A stretch of DNA of 64,000 nt from Alteriqipengyuania_B sp035481675 (lineage in GTDB: Bacteria > Pseudomonadota > Alphaproteobacteria > Sphingomonadales > Sphingomonadaceae), in the NCBI RefSeq assembly GCF_035481675.1, contig NZ_JAYJJW010000001.1:558001-622000 (forward strand). Direction: 5' to 3'. The first letter of the stretch is position 1; the number at the start of each line of letters is the position of its first letter. The notes below the pieces were generated by a model, which saw only the letters and a list, made by a program, of their open reading frames with translations, did not search any database and had not been told where the DNA came from. Position numbers and translations under genes: made by a program. Below, one piece after another: positions 1 to 9,731 of the stretch.

Positions 1-1
1 G

Positions 2-1290
2 GTGAGCGCCAAGCCTTCCCCTTTCCGCATAGGTAATTTCCGCGCCTACTGGGTAGCCCGGCTTTCGATGACGCTGGCGCAATACGCCATGCTGCTGATC
101 ATCGGATGGCAAACCTACAACCTCGCCCGCGACGGCGGCATGGACGTGGGCGCGGCCTCGGGACAGCTGGCCCTGATCGGGCTTTTGCAATTCTTGCCGC
201 TGTTCGTGCTGACGCCGTTCTCCGGCCTAGCCGCCGACCGGCTCAACCGCCGGGGCGTGGCGCAGATGACCATCGCCTTGCAGATGGTGTGCGCGGGCAG
301 CCTGGCCGCGCTGTCGTGGTTCGACCTCATCAGCATTCCGTGGTTGTTTGGCATCGCGGTATTCCTCGGCATTGCGCGCGCTTTTAATGGCCCAGCCCTG
401 TCCGCCCTCGCCCCCAACCTGGTGCCGAAAGAGATCCTTCCGACCGCCATCGCCCTGTCCTCCATCGCTTGGCAGAGCGGAATGATCGTGGGTCCAGCCA
501 TCGGCGGGTATCTTTACGTCGTCGACCCGGCGATGCCTTATGTCGCGGCCTTCGCGCTGTTCGCGATCGCGCTGCTGTCGCTCGGCTTCATCGGCCACGT
601 GCCGCGCACGCCGATTGCCGGCGCCCAGAGGCCGATCGGGCAAGTGGTCGATGGTCTCAAATACGTGGTCCGCAACAAGATGGTGCTCGGCGCCATTACG
701 CTCGACCTGTTCGCGGTCTTCCTGGCCGGGGCGACCGCGCTGTTTCCGGTATTCGCCCGTGACATCCTGCAAGTCGGCGCGACGGGCCTTAGCCAGTTAG
801 CCGCTGCGCCTGCCGCCGGTGCGGCGATAACCGCGCTGTTCTTCTCGTTCCGCCCGCTGAAGACGAACGTCGGGCCCAAGATGTTGATAGCAGTGGCGGT
901 ATTCGGGCTGGCCACCATCGGCTTTGGCTTCTCGCGTTCCATGACGCTCAGCCTGGCGCTGCTGTTCGTCGTCGGCGCGGCGGACATGTTCAGCGTCTAT
1001 ATCCGCCAGTCGCTGATTCAGCTGCACACGCCCGACGAAAAGCGCGGCCGGGTCTCCGCGGTTTCGCTGCTGACAATCAGCGCATCCAACGAATTCGGCG
1101 ATTTCTTCTCCGGTACGCTCGCTTTTATCATCGGCCCGGTCGCCGCAGTCGTGACCGGCGGCGCCGGCGCGATACTAACCGTGGCCTTGTGGGCATGGGT
1201 GTTCCCGGTGCTGCGAAAGACCCGGACCTTCGACCCGCCCGATGCGTTGCAAGAGCAGACCGAAACGAAAACAAAGCAGGAGCAACTGCC

Positions 1291-1294
<4 letters not shown>
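2..1294 (+). CDS. MFS family transporter (EntS-like exporter)
   Basis: A 430-residue protein with about twelve hydrophobic segments, read from a GTG at base 2; the true start could lie upstream of the window. The loop 'GLAADRLNRRGVAQM' (about residues 75-90) is the cytoplasmic loop 2-3 signature of major facilitator proteins, and the overall pattern fits the MFS_3/EntS exporter group. The C-terminus is hydrophilic. Its stop codon overlaps the cysK ATG (ATGA), so the two are translationally coupled; that suggests, but does not prove, a link to sulfur or amino-acid metabolism. The substrate cannot be read from sequence. Confidence 0.8.
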
Positions 1295-2208
<914 letters not shown>

Positions 2209-2222
2209 ATTCGCGGCGGAAG

Positions 2223-2260
2223 AAAAAAGGCCGGCTCCCGTCACCGGGGCCGGCCTTTTC
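2223..2260. terminator. Bidirectional rho-independent terminator
   Basis: Perfect inverted repeat AAAAGGCCGGC (2225-2235) / GCCGGCCTTTT (2249-2259) between convergent cysK and the acyl-CoA dehydrogenase gene. It has an A-tract on one side and a T-tract on the other, so it can serve both strands. Confidence 0.85.
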
Positions 2261-2277
2261 ACTGTTTGTCGCCGTGA

Positions 2278-4083
2278 TCAGGCTGCGGTGGCGAAGGCGT
2301 CTTCGCCCAGTTCCATCATCGCTTCGCTGCCGGCCTCGATCTTGCGGCGCAGGGCGCCTGCATCGGGCAGGTAGCGTTCGGCGAAGTAGCGGGCGGTCAC
2401 CAGCTTGTTCTGGTAGAACGCCGCATCATTGCCGCCTTCGGCAAGCTTGGCCTGCGCCACGCCGGCCATCTTCAGCCACATGGTGCCGAGCGCCACGATG
2501 CCCATGATGTGCATGTAGTGGTGCGCGCCGGCGCCCAGGTGGTTGGGGTTCTGCATTGCGTTCTGCATGAACCACATAGTTGCCGCCTGCTGTTGGCCCA
2601 GCGCCTTTTCCAGCGCCTCTGCCAGCGGAGCGAGCTTCTCGTCTTCCTTGCCCTTGGCGATCTCCTCGCCCACGAACTTGAACCACGCCTGGATCGCCCG
2701 GCCGCCGTTCTGACCCAACTTGCGACCGCACAGGTCCATCGCCTGGATGCCGTTCGTCCCTTCGTAGATCTGCGCGATGCGGGCATCGCGGACGAACTGT
2801 TCCATGCCCCATTCGGCGATGTAGCCGTGGCCGCCGTAGACCTGCTGCATGTTGGTGGCGACTTCATAGCCCTTGTCGGTGCCGTAGCCCTTGATGACCG
2901 GGGTCATCAGGCTGATGAGGTCGTCGGCAGCCTGCCGCTCTTCCTCGGTCTGCGCCTTGTGGCTGAGGTCCTGCTGCAGCGCGCCCCACAGGATCAGCGC
3001 CCGCATACCTTCGTTGAAGGCCTTGCCGTCCATCAGCATCCGGCGCACGTCTGGATGGACGATGATCGGATCGGCCTTTTCCTGGGGATCGGCCGGACCG
3101 GTCAGCGCGCGGCCCTGGCGGCGGTCGGTCGCGTAGGTAACCGCGTTCTGATAGCTGACCTCTGCCTGCGACAGGCCCTGCACGCCGACGCCGAGGCGGG
3201 CGGCATTCATCATGATGAACATGGCGGCGAGGCCCTTGTTCTCCTCGCCGACCATCCAGCCCTTGGCGTTGTCGTAATTGAGGACGCAGGTCGAATTGCC
3301 GTGGATGCCCATCTTGTGCTCGATGGACCCGCAAACGACGCCGTTGCGATCGCCCAGCGAACCGTCGTCGTTTACGAGGAACTTGGGCACGATGAACAGC
3401 GAAATGCCCTTCGAACTGTCCGGCGCGCCCGGCGTTTTCGCCAGCACCAGATGGATGATGTTTTCGGTCAGGTCGTGCTCGCCGGCCGAGATGAAGATTT
3501 TGGTGCCGGTGATGGCATAGCTGCCGTCGGCCTGCGGTTCCGCCTTGGTGCGGATCATGCCGAGGTCGGTGCCGCAATGCGGTTCGGTCAGGTTCATGGT
3601 ACCGAGCCATTCGCCCGCGACCATCTTGGGAAGGTATTTTTCCTTCTGTTCCTGGCTGCCCTTGGCAAGGATCGCATTGATCGCACCGGTGGTGAGACCA
3701 GGGTACATGCCGAACGCCTGGTTGGCGCTGGAGATGAATTCCTCGATCGCGAAGCCGATTACGTGCGGGAGGGCTTGCCCGCCGAACTCTTCCGGAGCGG
3801 TGAGTGTGCCCCAGCCTGCCTCGCGGAACTGGTCGAACGCATCCTTGAAGCCGGTCGGCGTGGTGACTGAGCCGTCCTCGTGCCGGGTGCAGCCTTCCTC
3901 GTCACCGACCCGGTTGAGCGGCGCAAGCACGTTGGACGTGAACTTGCCCGCTTCGTCGAGGATCGCGTCGACGAGGTCGGGGGTTGCGCCTTCGAAACCC
4001 GGCAGGTTGGTGTAATTTTCGAGGCCCAGCACATCGTGCATCAGGAAACGCGTGTCGCGGGTGGGGGCGGTATAAGTCGGCAT
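2278..4083 (-). CDS. Acyl-CoA dehydrogenase with C-terminal extension domain (DmdC/FadE-like)
   Basis: A flavoprotein of 601 residues. The N-terminal lead 'YTAPTRDTRFLMHDVLGLE' is typical of the large (~600 aa) dehydrogenases that have an extra N-terminal segment and an AcdA-type C-terminal domain, as in 3-methylmercaptopropionyl-CoA dehydrogenase-like proteins. The FAD/acyl motif around 'GTMNLTEPHCGTDLG' and the catalytic glutamate in IYEGTNGIQ (Glu441) are present. ATG at 4083 is preferred over an in-frame TTG at 4086 because AGGAG (4091-4095, complement) sits 7 nt upstream. The divergently spaced MerR gene just upstream on the same strand is its probable regulator. The acyl-CoA substrate is not deducible. 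Confidence 0.88.
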   Translation of the reverse strand: MPTYTAPTRDTRFLMHDVLGLENYTNLPGFEGATPDLVDAILDEAGKFTSNVLAPLNRVGDEEGCTRHEDGSVTTPTGFKDAFDQFREAGWGTLTAPEEFGGQALPHVIGFAIEEFISSANQAFGMYPGLTTGAINAILAKGSQEQKEKYLPKMVAGEWLGTMNLTEPHCGTDLGMIRTKAEPQADGSYAITGTKIFISAGEHDLTENIIHLVLAKTPGAPDSSKGISLFIVPKFLVNDDGSLGDRNGVVCGSIEHKMGIHGNSTCVLNYDNAKGWMVGEENKGLAAMFIMMNAARLGVGVQGLSQAEVSYQNAVTYATDRRQGRALTGPADPQEKADPIIVHPDVRRMLMDGKAFNEGMRALILWGALQQDLSHKAQTEEERQAADDLISLMTPVIKGYGTDKGYEVATNMQQVYGGHGYIAEWGMEQFVRDARIAQIYEGTNGIQAMDLCGRKLGQNGGRAIQAWFKFVGEEIAKGKEDEKLAPLAEALEKALGQQQAATMWFMQNAMQNPNHLGAGAHHYMHIMGIVALGTMWLKMAGVAQAKLAEGGNDAAFYQNKLVTARYFAERYLPDAGALRRKIEAGSEAMMELGEDAFATAA

Positions 4084-4135
4084 CAATCGGCTCCTGGAAA
4101 GAAGTCAGTAGTCGGGGGTTTAAAGAGCCCTCGCC

Positions 4136-4585
4136 TCAGTCGCGTTTCTGCGGGAGGTCGAGCGCTTCGATGGTGGAAACGAATTCGGTCAGCTCGGCGA
4201 TCGAGGAATCGATGTCCTCGCGCTGGCGCTTGAGCTTCTCGATCTTGTCGGTGCAGCGTTCCACGGTGACGCGGCGCTGTTCGACGCGGCCGTCGCCGAG
4301 ATCGTACAAGTCGATCAGTTCGCGGATTTCGCCGAGGCTGAAGCCCACATTCTTCGCCCGCATGATCCATGCCAGCCGCGCGCGGTCGCGCTTCGAATAG
4401 ATGCGCGTCAGGCCGACCCGCTGCGGGGCGATAAGGCCTTCGTCCTCATAAAAGCGGAGCGCACGCGCGGTGACGTCGAACTCGCTCGTCAGGTCGGAGA
4501 TCGCGTAATTCTCGCGCCCGCTTGCGTCGGGGCGTTCGAGATGGGCGCGGCCATGCGGATGGAGTTTTGCAACGCTGCTTGCCAT
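4136..4585 (-). CDS. MerR family transcriptional regulator
   Basis: A 149-residue protein. Winged HTH near residues 27-65: 'YAISDLTSEFDVTARALRFY' followed by EDEGLIAPQRVG, the standard MerR recognition pattern, then a coiled-coil dimerisation region (about 95-140). There is no cysteine-rich metal-binding loop, so a metal sensor is unlikely. This compact form resembles the LiuR-type regulators of acyl-CoA catabolism, which fits its position 52 bp upstream of the acyl-CoA dehydrogenase on the same strand. Ligand unknown. Confidence 0.82.
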   Translation of the reverse strand: MASSVAKLHPHGRAHLERPDASGRENYAISDLTSEFDVTARALRFYEDEGLIAPQRVGLTRIYSKRDRARLAWIMRAKNVGFSLGEIRELIDLYDLGDGRVEQRRVTVERCTDKIEKLKRQREDIDSSIAELTEFVSTIEALDLPQKRD

Positions 4586-4616
4586 GCAGCCCTTGTAGCT
4601 ATCCTTTACGTAAGCG

Positions 4617-4991
4617 TCAAGACTTCACCTTTCGGAGAGCGCCGTCTTCCAGCCGGCGATAGAAACAGCTGGTCGCACCGGTATGGCAGGCAGGGCCGGC
4701 GGGCTCGACGATCAGCAGCAACGCATCCTGGTCGCAGTCCACGCGAATCTCCTGCACCATCATGGTGTTGCCCGACGTCTCTCCCTTGCACCACATTGCC
4801 TGCCTCGAACGCGACCAGAAGGTGGCCATGCCGCTGTCACGAGTGGCGGCAATCGCATCTGCATTCATGTGCGCGACCATCAGGATTTTGCCGGAACCGG
4901 CCTCCTGAACGACTGCGGTGACCAGCCCGTCGGCCCCGAACTTGGGCATGAATTCGCTGCCCTGCTCCGTGTCGTCGCTGTCCGTCATCAT
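4617..4991 (-). CDS. hisI: Phosphoribosyl-AMP cyclohydrolase
   Basis: 124 residues; the third step of histidine synthesis, opening the purine ring of phosphoribosyl-AMP. Family motifs visible: MVAHMNADAIAAT, TFWSRSRQAMWCKGETSGN, DCDQDALL and the zinc-binding CHTGATSCFYR. It is a stand-alone HisI without the HisE domain. The start at 4991 is set by AGGAG (4999-5003, complement) 7 nt upstream; the frame is open further upstream but shows no family similarity. No other his gene is in the window. Confidence 0.9.
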   Translation of the reverse strand: MMTDSDDTEQGSEFMPKFGADGLVTAVVQEAGSGKILMVAHMNADAIAATRDSGMATFWSRSRQAMWCKGETSGNTMMVQEIRVDCDQDALLLIVEPAGPACHTGATSCFYRRLEDGALRKVKS

Positions 4992-4993
4992 GC

Positions 4994-5187
4994 GTATTCT
5001 CCTGCTTCGCTGCCGTAGCGTCTTGTTGCACGATAACAACAGCGTGGTCCCAAAATCGAAGCCAGATCTCTTTGCCGCTTTGGCTTTTCGCCGACGCGTG
5101 GAAGAACCGCCTCACCGCTTCGAGAGGGGCGTCCACTGAGGGCCCGAACAGGGTTCAGGGGGAGAAGGCAGCGGCATTCTATGCCGC
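4994..5187 (+). ncRNA. Candidate 6S RNA-like (ssrS-like) transcript
   Basis: The 317-bp gap between hisI and comF (both minus strand) holds a plus-strand structure resembling 6S RNA. A closing helix pairs 5' TGC-TT-CGCTGCC (5002-5013) with GGCAGCGGCA (5167-5176), leaving a two-T bulge as in the E. coli 6S closing stem. Just before the 3' strand is a small hairpin, CTGAG..CCC / GGGTTCAG (about 5136-5158), matching the GAACC/GGGUUC hairpin of the 6S central bubble. The 3' stretch GGGTTCAGGGGGAGAAGGC plus AGCGGCAT reads very like the E. coli 3' end. An internal hairpin AAGCCA..TGGCTT lies at about 5059-5086. Ends are approximate; the call rests on eye alignment only. Confidence 0.4.
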
Positions 5188-5269
5188 GCCACAATGAGGG
5201 ATCTGGCCCGGCGATCATAGGGGGTGGTCGCCACGCTGACACAGCGGGCCAATCAAGATTCGTCACGTT

Positions 5270-5301
5270 GCGCCCGGGCCTTGTCCCGGGCGCTTCTTTT
5301 T
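5270..5301 (+). terminator. Rho-independent terminator on plus strand with no annotated plus-strand gene upstream
   Basis: Perfect GCGCCCGGG (5270-5278) / CCCGGGCGC (5285-5293) hairpin followed by TTCTTTTT. The T-tract is on the plus strand although both flanking genes (hisI, comF) are on the minus strand. It therefore supports a plus-strand transcript within 5.0-5.27 kb. It could still act weakly for comF in the other direction. Confidence 0.65.
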
Positions 5302-5308
5302 CTGGCAG

Positions 5309-6082
5309 TCACATCGGCGGCGGCACGCGCTCGGAATGGGGCAAGGCCTCGTCGAGGACCCGGGCGAAGCAGGCGATCGTCACCTGCTCCGCGCCCGCTT
5401 TCTTGAGCGCGCGAACACAGGCCTCCGTCGTCGCGCCGCTCGTCAGCACATCGTCGACGAGCACGACATCGCGGTCCTTGAGTCGCGCCGCCCAATTCGG
5501 CGCCACGATGATCGCTCCCTGCAAAGCTTTTGCCCGCTGCTTTCTGGATAGCCCGCCGAGCGAGGGCGTTGGCCGTGTCCGTCGCAATGCGTCGAGAGCG
5601 AGCGAGGCGCCGCTCATGCGCTCGATCTCGCGTGCCAGCAGGGCGGACTGGTTGAAGCCGCGTTGCCACAGGCGGACGCGGTGGAGCGGGACAGGCACCA
5701 GCAGCGTGTCTTCCGGCAATGCCCCAAGCCGGCGCAGCATCAGCCGGGCCATAAGCCGCGAAAGGGCGATCCGCTTGCCGTGCTTGAAGGCGAGCACCAG
5801 CTTGCGCGAGGCATCGTTGTAGAGCGTGGCGGCTGCGATGCCGTCATGCCGGGGCGGGTGGGCCAGACAGACGGCGCAGGTCATCCCGTCCTGCGCACCA
5901 GGCCCCAACGGTCGCTGGCAATATGTGCAGCTCGGGTCGCCGGGAATCGCAAGCTCGCCCCAGCAAGGCTGGCATAGTCCGCCCTGCTCCCCGGTCGCAG
6001 CACCGCACAGCGGGCAGCGCGGCGGATAGACGAGGTCGACCACCGGTTTCAGCGCGTCGCCGATGGGCCTCAGCATCTGCAT
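5309..6082 (-). CDS. comF: ComF family phosphoribosyltransferase-like protein
   Basis: 257 residues. The N-terminus has a double-zinc-ribbon: YPPRCPLCG, GLCQPCW, CTYCQRPLG and MTCAVC. A PRTase-type domain follows, with VLVDDVLTSGATTEACV near residue 215 (the phosphoribosyl-binding loop). ComF acts in uptake of transforming DNA and possibly in recombination; its exact reaction is unsettled. The start at 6082 (MQMLRP) is the first giving the family N-terminus; a longer in-frame extension runs through the divergent methyltransferase and is rejected. No strong ribosome site is visible, so 6076 is an alternative. Confidence 0.85.
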   Translation of the reverse strand: MQMLRPIGDALKPVVDLVYPPRCPLCGAATGEQGGLCQPCWGELAIPGDPSCTYCQRPLGPGAQDGMTCAVCLAHPPRHDGIAAATLYNDASRKLVLAFKHGKRIALSRLMARLMLRRLGALPEDTLLVPVPLHRVRLWQRGFNQSALLAREIERMSGASLALDALRRTRPTPSLGGLSRKQRAKALQGAIIVAPNWAARLKDRDVVLVDDVLTSGATTEACVRALKKAGAEQVTIACFARVLDEALPHSERVPPPM

Positions 6083-6157
6083 CGGCCCATCTGGCCTGCT
6101 TCGCTCTCGTGTGGCAAGCCTTGTCTTCGGCCTTGCATCGGGGCATCCGCCGGTGTC

Positions 6158-6928
6158 ATGGCCACTGCCCCGCCCCGCATCTTCGATCCCGCCCGCCGCG
6201 CCGCGATCCGCCGCCGCATGGCCGCTCTGCAGGCCCGCACCGATGCCCCGCGTTACCTGATCGGCGAGATGGTCGAGGATGTGCTCGAACGGCTTGCCTT
6301 CCTCCGCGTCGAGCCCGGTCGGGCGCTGGTGGTCGGCGACTGGACCGGCGACCTCGGCCGGGCGCTGGCGGGGCAAGGCTTCGCCGTCACAGCGACCGAT
6401 CCGGTGCTGGCCGAAGTGCCCTTGCAAGAGGAGCAACCCTATCCCGAAGGCGGTTTTGACCTCTGCGTATCGCTGTGCACGCTCGACACCGTCAACGACC
6501 TGCCGGGCGCGCTCGTCCACCTGCGCGCCACGCTGGCGCCCGGTGGCCTCATGATCGCCTGCTTCCCTGCCGCCGGCAGCCTTGCCAAGTTACGCCGGAT
6601 CATGCTGGCGGCGGAGCCCGAGCGGCCCGCGGCGCGGATGCACCCGATGGTCGACACGCGCGCCGGGGCGGAGCTGCTGCAGCGGGCGGGCTTTGCCGAT
6701 CCGGTAGTCGACAGCCATGCGCTGGACGTGCGCTTTTCAAGCCTGCTCGGCCTGGTGGCGGACTTGCGCGCGCAGGGCCTCTCCGCCGCGCTGGCCGACC
6801 GGGCGCCGATGCTCGGCCGCCCTGCCCTTGCCCGGGCACGGGCCGAGTTTGCCGCGCTGGCCGATCCGGACGGCAAGCTGGCAGAACGCTTCGAAATCCT
6901 GACCCTGAGCGGGTGGCGCAAATCCTGA
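6158..6928 (+). CDS. Class I SAM-dependent methyltransferase (BioC/NDUFAF5-like)
   Basis: 256 residues. Begins ATAPPRIFDPARRAAIRRRM, the lead of alphaproteobacterial methyltransferases related to mitochondrial NDUFAF5 and BioC. The SAM-binding glycine motif is degenerate ('ALVVGDWTGDLGRAL', residues 55-70); then 'GFDLCVSLCTLDTVNDLPG' (motif IV/post) and a Rossmann C-terminus. It is divergent from comF with 75 bp between start codons, a pairing common in related genomes. Substrate unknown; biotin synthesis or respiratory complex I assembly are both possible by homology. It converges on ppdK with 10 bp between stops. Confidence 0.75.
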   Translation: MATAPPRIFDPARRAAIRRRMAALQARTDAPRYLIGEMVEDVLERLAFLRVEPGRALVVGDWTGDLGRALAGQGFAVTATDPVLAEVPLQEEQPYPEGGFDLCVSLCTLDTVNDLPGALVHLRATLAPGGLMIACFPAAGSLAKLRRIMLAAEPERPAARMHPMVDTRAGAELLQRAGFADPVVDSHALDVRFSSLLGLVADLRAQGLSAALADRAPMLGRPALARARAEFAALADPDGKLAERFEILTLSGWRKS

Positions 6929-6938
6929 CCCAGAGGGC

Positions 6939-9596
6939 CTAGCCGAGCGCCGCCTGCGCTGCGGCAAGCCGCGCAATTGGCACGCGATAGGGGCTGGCCG
7001 ACACGTAATCGAGCCGCTGGGCTTCGCAAAACGCGATGCTGGCCGGGTCGCCGCCGTGCTCCCCGCAGATGCCGAGCTTGATGTCGCTGCGGGTCGCCCG
7101 ACCCCGCTCCGCGGCCAGTGCAACCAGTTCGCCCACACCCTCCACATCGAGGCTGACGAAAGGGTCGCGCGGGTAGATACCCTTGTCGACATAGGCGCCG
7201 AGGAAGCTCGACGCGTCGTCGCGGCTGACGCCCAGCGTGGTCTGGGTGAGGTCGTTGGTGCCGAAGCTGAAGAATTCGCCTTCTTCGGCGATTTCCCCGG
7301 CCCTCAGCGCGGCGCGCGGCAATTCGATCATCGTTCCGACGAGATAGGCGACCTCGCGTCCCTTCTCCGCGAACACCTCCCTGGCAACACGGTCGACCAG
7401 CGCGCGCATCAGCGCCAGTTCGCGGCGTGTGGCGACCAGCGGGATCATCACTTCGGGCAGCGGTGCCTCGCTGGCTGCGGCAACGTCGCACGCCGCTTCG
7501 AAGATCGCCCGCGCCTGCATCTCGTAGATTTCGGGATAGGTTACACCGAGCCGGCAGCCGCGATGGCCGAGCATGGGATTGAATTCATGCAGTTCGGCGG
7601 CGCGGCGCTTCAGATGGTCAACTTCCAGTCCGGTCGCCCCGGCCAATTCCTCGAACTCCGCGTCGGCGGAGGGGAGGAATTCGTGGAGCGGGGGGTCGAG
7701 CAGGCGGATGGTGACCGGCAAGCCTGCCATTGCTTCGAAAATGCCGGCAAAGTCGCTGCGCTGTTCGGGCAAAAGCTTGGCGAGCGCCTCGCGCCGCCCG
7801 GCCTCGCTGTCGGCGAGGATCATCTGCCGGACCGCGCTGATGCGTGCGGCGTCGAAGAACATGTGCTCCGTCCGGCAGAGGCCGATGCCTTCCGCGCCGA
7901 ATTGGCGCGCCATGCGGCAGTCCGCGGGGGTTTCCGCGTTGGCGCGCACGCGCATTCGGCGATGGCTGTCGGCCCAGTCCATGATCGTGCCGAAATCGCC
8001 GACCAGCTCGGGCTCGATGGTCGCCACTTCCCCGGCCATGACCTGCCCGTTCGCCCCATCAAGCGTGATGTGGTCGCCTTCCTTGAGCTCGCGTCCGCCG
8101 ATCCTGAGCGTGCGCGCCGCCATATCGATCGACACGCCGCTCGCGCCCGACACGCACGGGCGGCCCATGCCGCGCGCCACCACGGCCGCATGGCTCGTCA
8201 TCCCACCGCGCGCGGTCAAGATCCCCTGCGCTGCATGCATGCCGTGGATGTCTTCGGGGCTGGTTTCGACGCGCACCAAGATGACCTTGTCGCCCTTCCC
8301 CGCGCGCTGTTCCGCCGTATCGGCGTCGAGCACGATCACCCCGCTCGCCGCCCCGGGAGAGGCCGGAAGGCCCGTCGTCAGCACATCGCGCCGCGCATCG
8401 GGATCGAGCGTGGGGTGCAGCAGCTGGTCGAGCGCCATGGGATCGATCCGCTTCACCGCCGTCCGTTCGTCGATCAGGCCTTCGCCGACCATGTCGACCG
8501 CCATCTTGAGCGCTGCCTTCGCGGTGCGCTTGCCGGTGCGGGTCTGCAGCATCCACAGCGTGCCGTCCTGCACGGTGAATTCGATGTCCTGCATGTCCTT
8601 GTAGTGGCGTTCCAGGAGGTCGAACACGCGGGCAAGCTCGGCATAGGCATCGGGCATCGCCTCTTCCATGCTGAGCGGCTTGGCCCCCGCCGCCTCGCGC
8701 GCGGCCTTCGTCAGGTACTGCGGCGTGCGGATGCCGGCGACCACGTCCTCGCCCTGCGCGTTGATCAGGAACTCGCCATAATAGGCTCGCTCGCCCGTCG
8801 CCGGGTCGCGGGTGAAAGCAACGCCAGTGGCGCTGGTGTCGCCCATGTTGCCGAACACCATTGCCTGCACGTTCACCGCCGTGCCCCAGTCGGCGGGGAT
8901 GCCGTTCAGCCGGCGGTAGACCTTGGCGCGTTCCGCATCCCAGCTTTCGAAAACGGCGGCGATCGCACCCCACAGCTGTTCCTGAGGGTCCTGCGGAAAC
9001 GGCTTGTCGTGCTCCGCCGCGACGATGGCCTTGAACTCGCCCACCAGCGCCTTCCAGTCGGCGGCGGTCATTTCGGTGTCGGAGTAGAAGCCCTGGTCTT
9101 CCTTGGCGATTTCCAGCGCCTCTTCGAACAGGCCGTGGTCGAGGCCCATGACGACATCGGAATACATCTGGATGAAGCGGCGATAGCTGTCCCAGGCGAA
9201 CCGTTCGTCCCCGCTGGTGGCGGCAAGCCCTTCCACCGTTTCGTCGTTGAGGCCGAGGTTGAGGACGGTGTCCATCATGCCCGGCATCGAGACCCGCGCG
9301 CCGGAGCGGACGGATACGAGCAGCGGGTCTGCCGGATCGCCGAAGCGCTTGCCGACGGTGCGCTCCACATGGGCCAGCGCCTCGGCCACGTCGCTGCGGA
9401 GCCGGTCGCTAAACGCCTCGCCTTCGTTGAGGTAGCGGACCGATTCCTCGGTGGTGATGGTAAAGCCCGGGGGCACCGGCAGCCCGATGCTGGCCATTTC
9501 CGCCAAGTTCGCACCCTTGCCGCCGGTGACGGTCTTGTCCTTCTGGCGCGGATCGTCGTACGCCGCGTCACCGCCGAAATGATAGACCGTATTCAT
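6939..9596 (-). CDS. ppdK: Pyruvate, phosphate dikinase
   Basis: 885 residues, normal for bacterial PPDK, which interconverts pyruvate + ATP + Pi and PEP + AMP + PPi. Visible domains: N-terminal ATP-grasp (KTVTGGKGANLAEMA and SVRSGARVSMPGMMDTVLN), the swivelling phosphohistidine domain (GGMTSHAAVVARGMG, His469), and a C-terminal PEP-binding TIM barrel (FSFGTNDLTQTTLGVSRDD; the catalytic Cys in GICGEHGG). A perfect palindrome lies 35-57 nt upstream of the ATG and probably is an operator. With enolase elsewhere in the window it belongs to the PEP-pyruvate node. Confidence 0.95.
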   Translation of the reverse strand: MNTVYHFGGDAAYDDPRQKDKTVTGGKGANLAEMASIGLPVPPGFTITTEESVRYLNEGEAFSDRLRSDVAEALAHVERTVGKRFGDPADPLLVSVRSGARVSMPGMMDTVLNLGLNDETVEGLAATSGDERFAWDSYRRFIQMYSDVVMGLDHGLFEEALEIAKEDQGFYSDTEMTAADWKALVGEFKAIVAAEHDKPFPQDPQEQLWGAIAAVFESWDAERAKVYRRLNGIPADWGTAVNVQAMVFGNMGDTSATGVAFTRDPATGERAYYGEFLINAQGEDVVAGIRTPQYLTKAAREAAGAKPLSMEEAMPDAYAELARVFDLLERHYKDMQDIEFTVQDGTLWMLQTRTGKRTAKAALKMAVDMVGEGLIDERTAVKRIDPMALDQLLHPTLDPDARRDVLTTGLPASPGAASGVIVLDADTAEQRAGKGDKVILVRVETSPEDIHGMHAAQGILTARGGMTSHAAVVARGMGRPCVSGASGVSIDMAARTLRIGGRELKEGDHITLDGANGQVMAGEVATIEPELVGDFGTIMDWADSHRRMRVRANAETPADCRMARQFGAEGIGLCRTEHMFFDAARISAVRQMILADSEAGRREALAKLLPEQRSDFAGIFEAMAGLPVTIRLLDPPLHEFLPSADAEFEELAGATGLEVDHLKRRAAELHEFNPMLGHRGCRLGVTYPEIYEMQARAIFEAACDVAAASEAPLPEVMIPLVATRRELALMRALVDRVAREVFAEKGREVAYLVGTMIELPRAALRAGEIAEEGEFFSFGTNDLTQTTLGVSRDDASSFLGAYVDKGIYPRDPFVSLDVEGVGELVALAAERGRATRSDIKLGICGEHGGDPASIAFCEAQRLDYVSASPYRVPIARLAAAQAALG

Positions 9597-9630
9597 TTAT
9601 CGTCGAACCTTCCTGAACCGCCGGCGTGAC

Positions 9631-9653
9631 GAAGTTGACACCGTGTCAACTTC
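9631..9653. promoter_or_regulatory. Perfect palindrome upstream of ppdK (probable operator)
   Basis: GAAGTTGACA-CCG-TGTCAACTTC, 10-bp perfect arms around a 3-nt centre, 35-57 nt before the ppdK ATG in a 135-bp intergenic gap. Length and symmetry suit a dimeric repressor or activator site. No T-tract follows in either direction, so it is not a normal terminator. The regulator is not in the window. Confidence 0.6.
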
Positions 9654-9731
9654 AGCCCCGCCTCTCAAGTTACTGATTTATAAATTCTTTCCCATTTGAA
9701 ACCGGGGGTGACGCCGAAAAAGGGCCGCCCC

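Noticed and set aside
2509..3870. Open frame antisense to the acyl-CoA dehydrogenase
   Set aside because: No recognisable motif; the dehydrogenase is complete with catalytic Glu441.
7056..9629. Long open frame (857 codons) antisense to ppdK
   Set aside because: Frame has no family motif and mirrors ppdK codons; such shadow frames are normal in GC-rich DNA.
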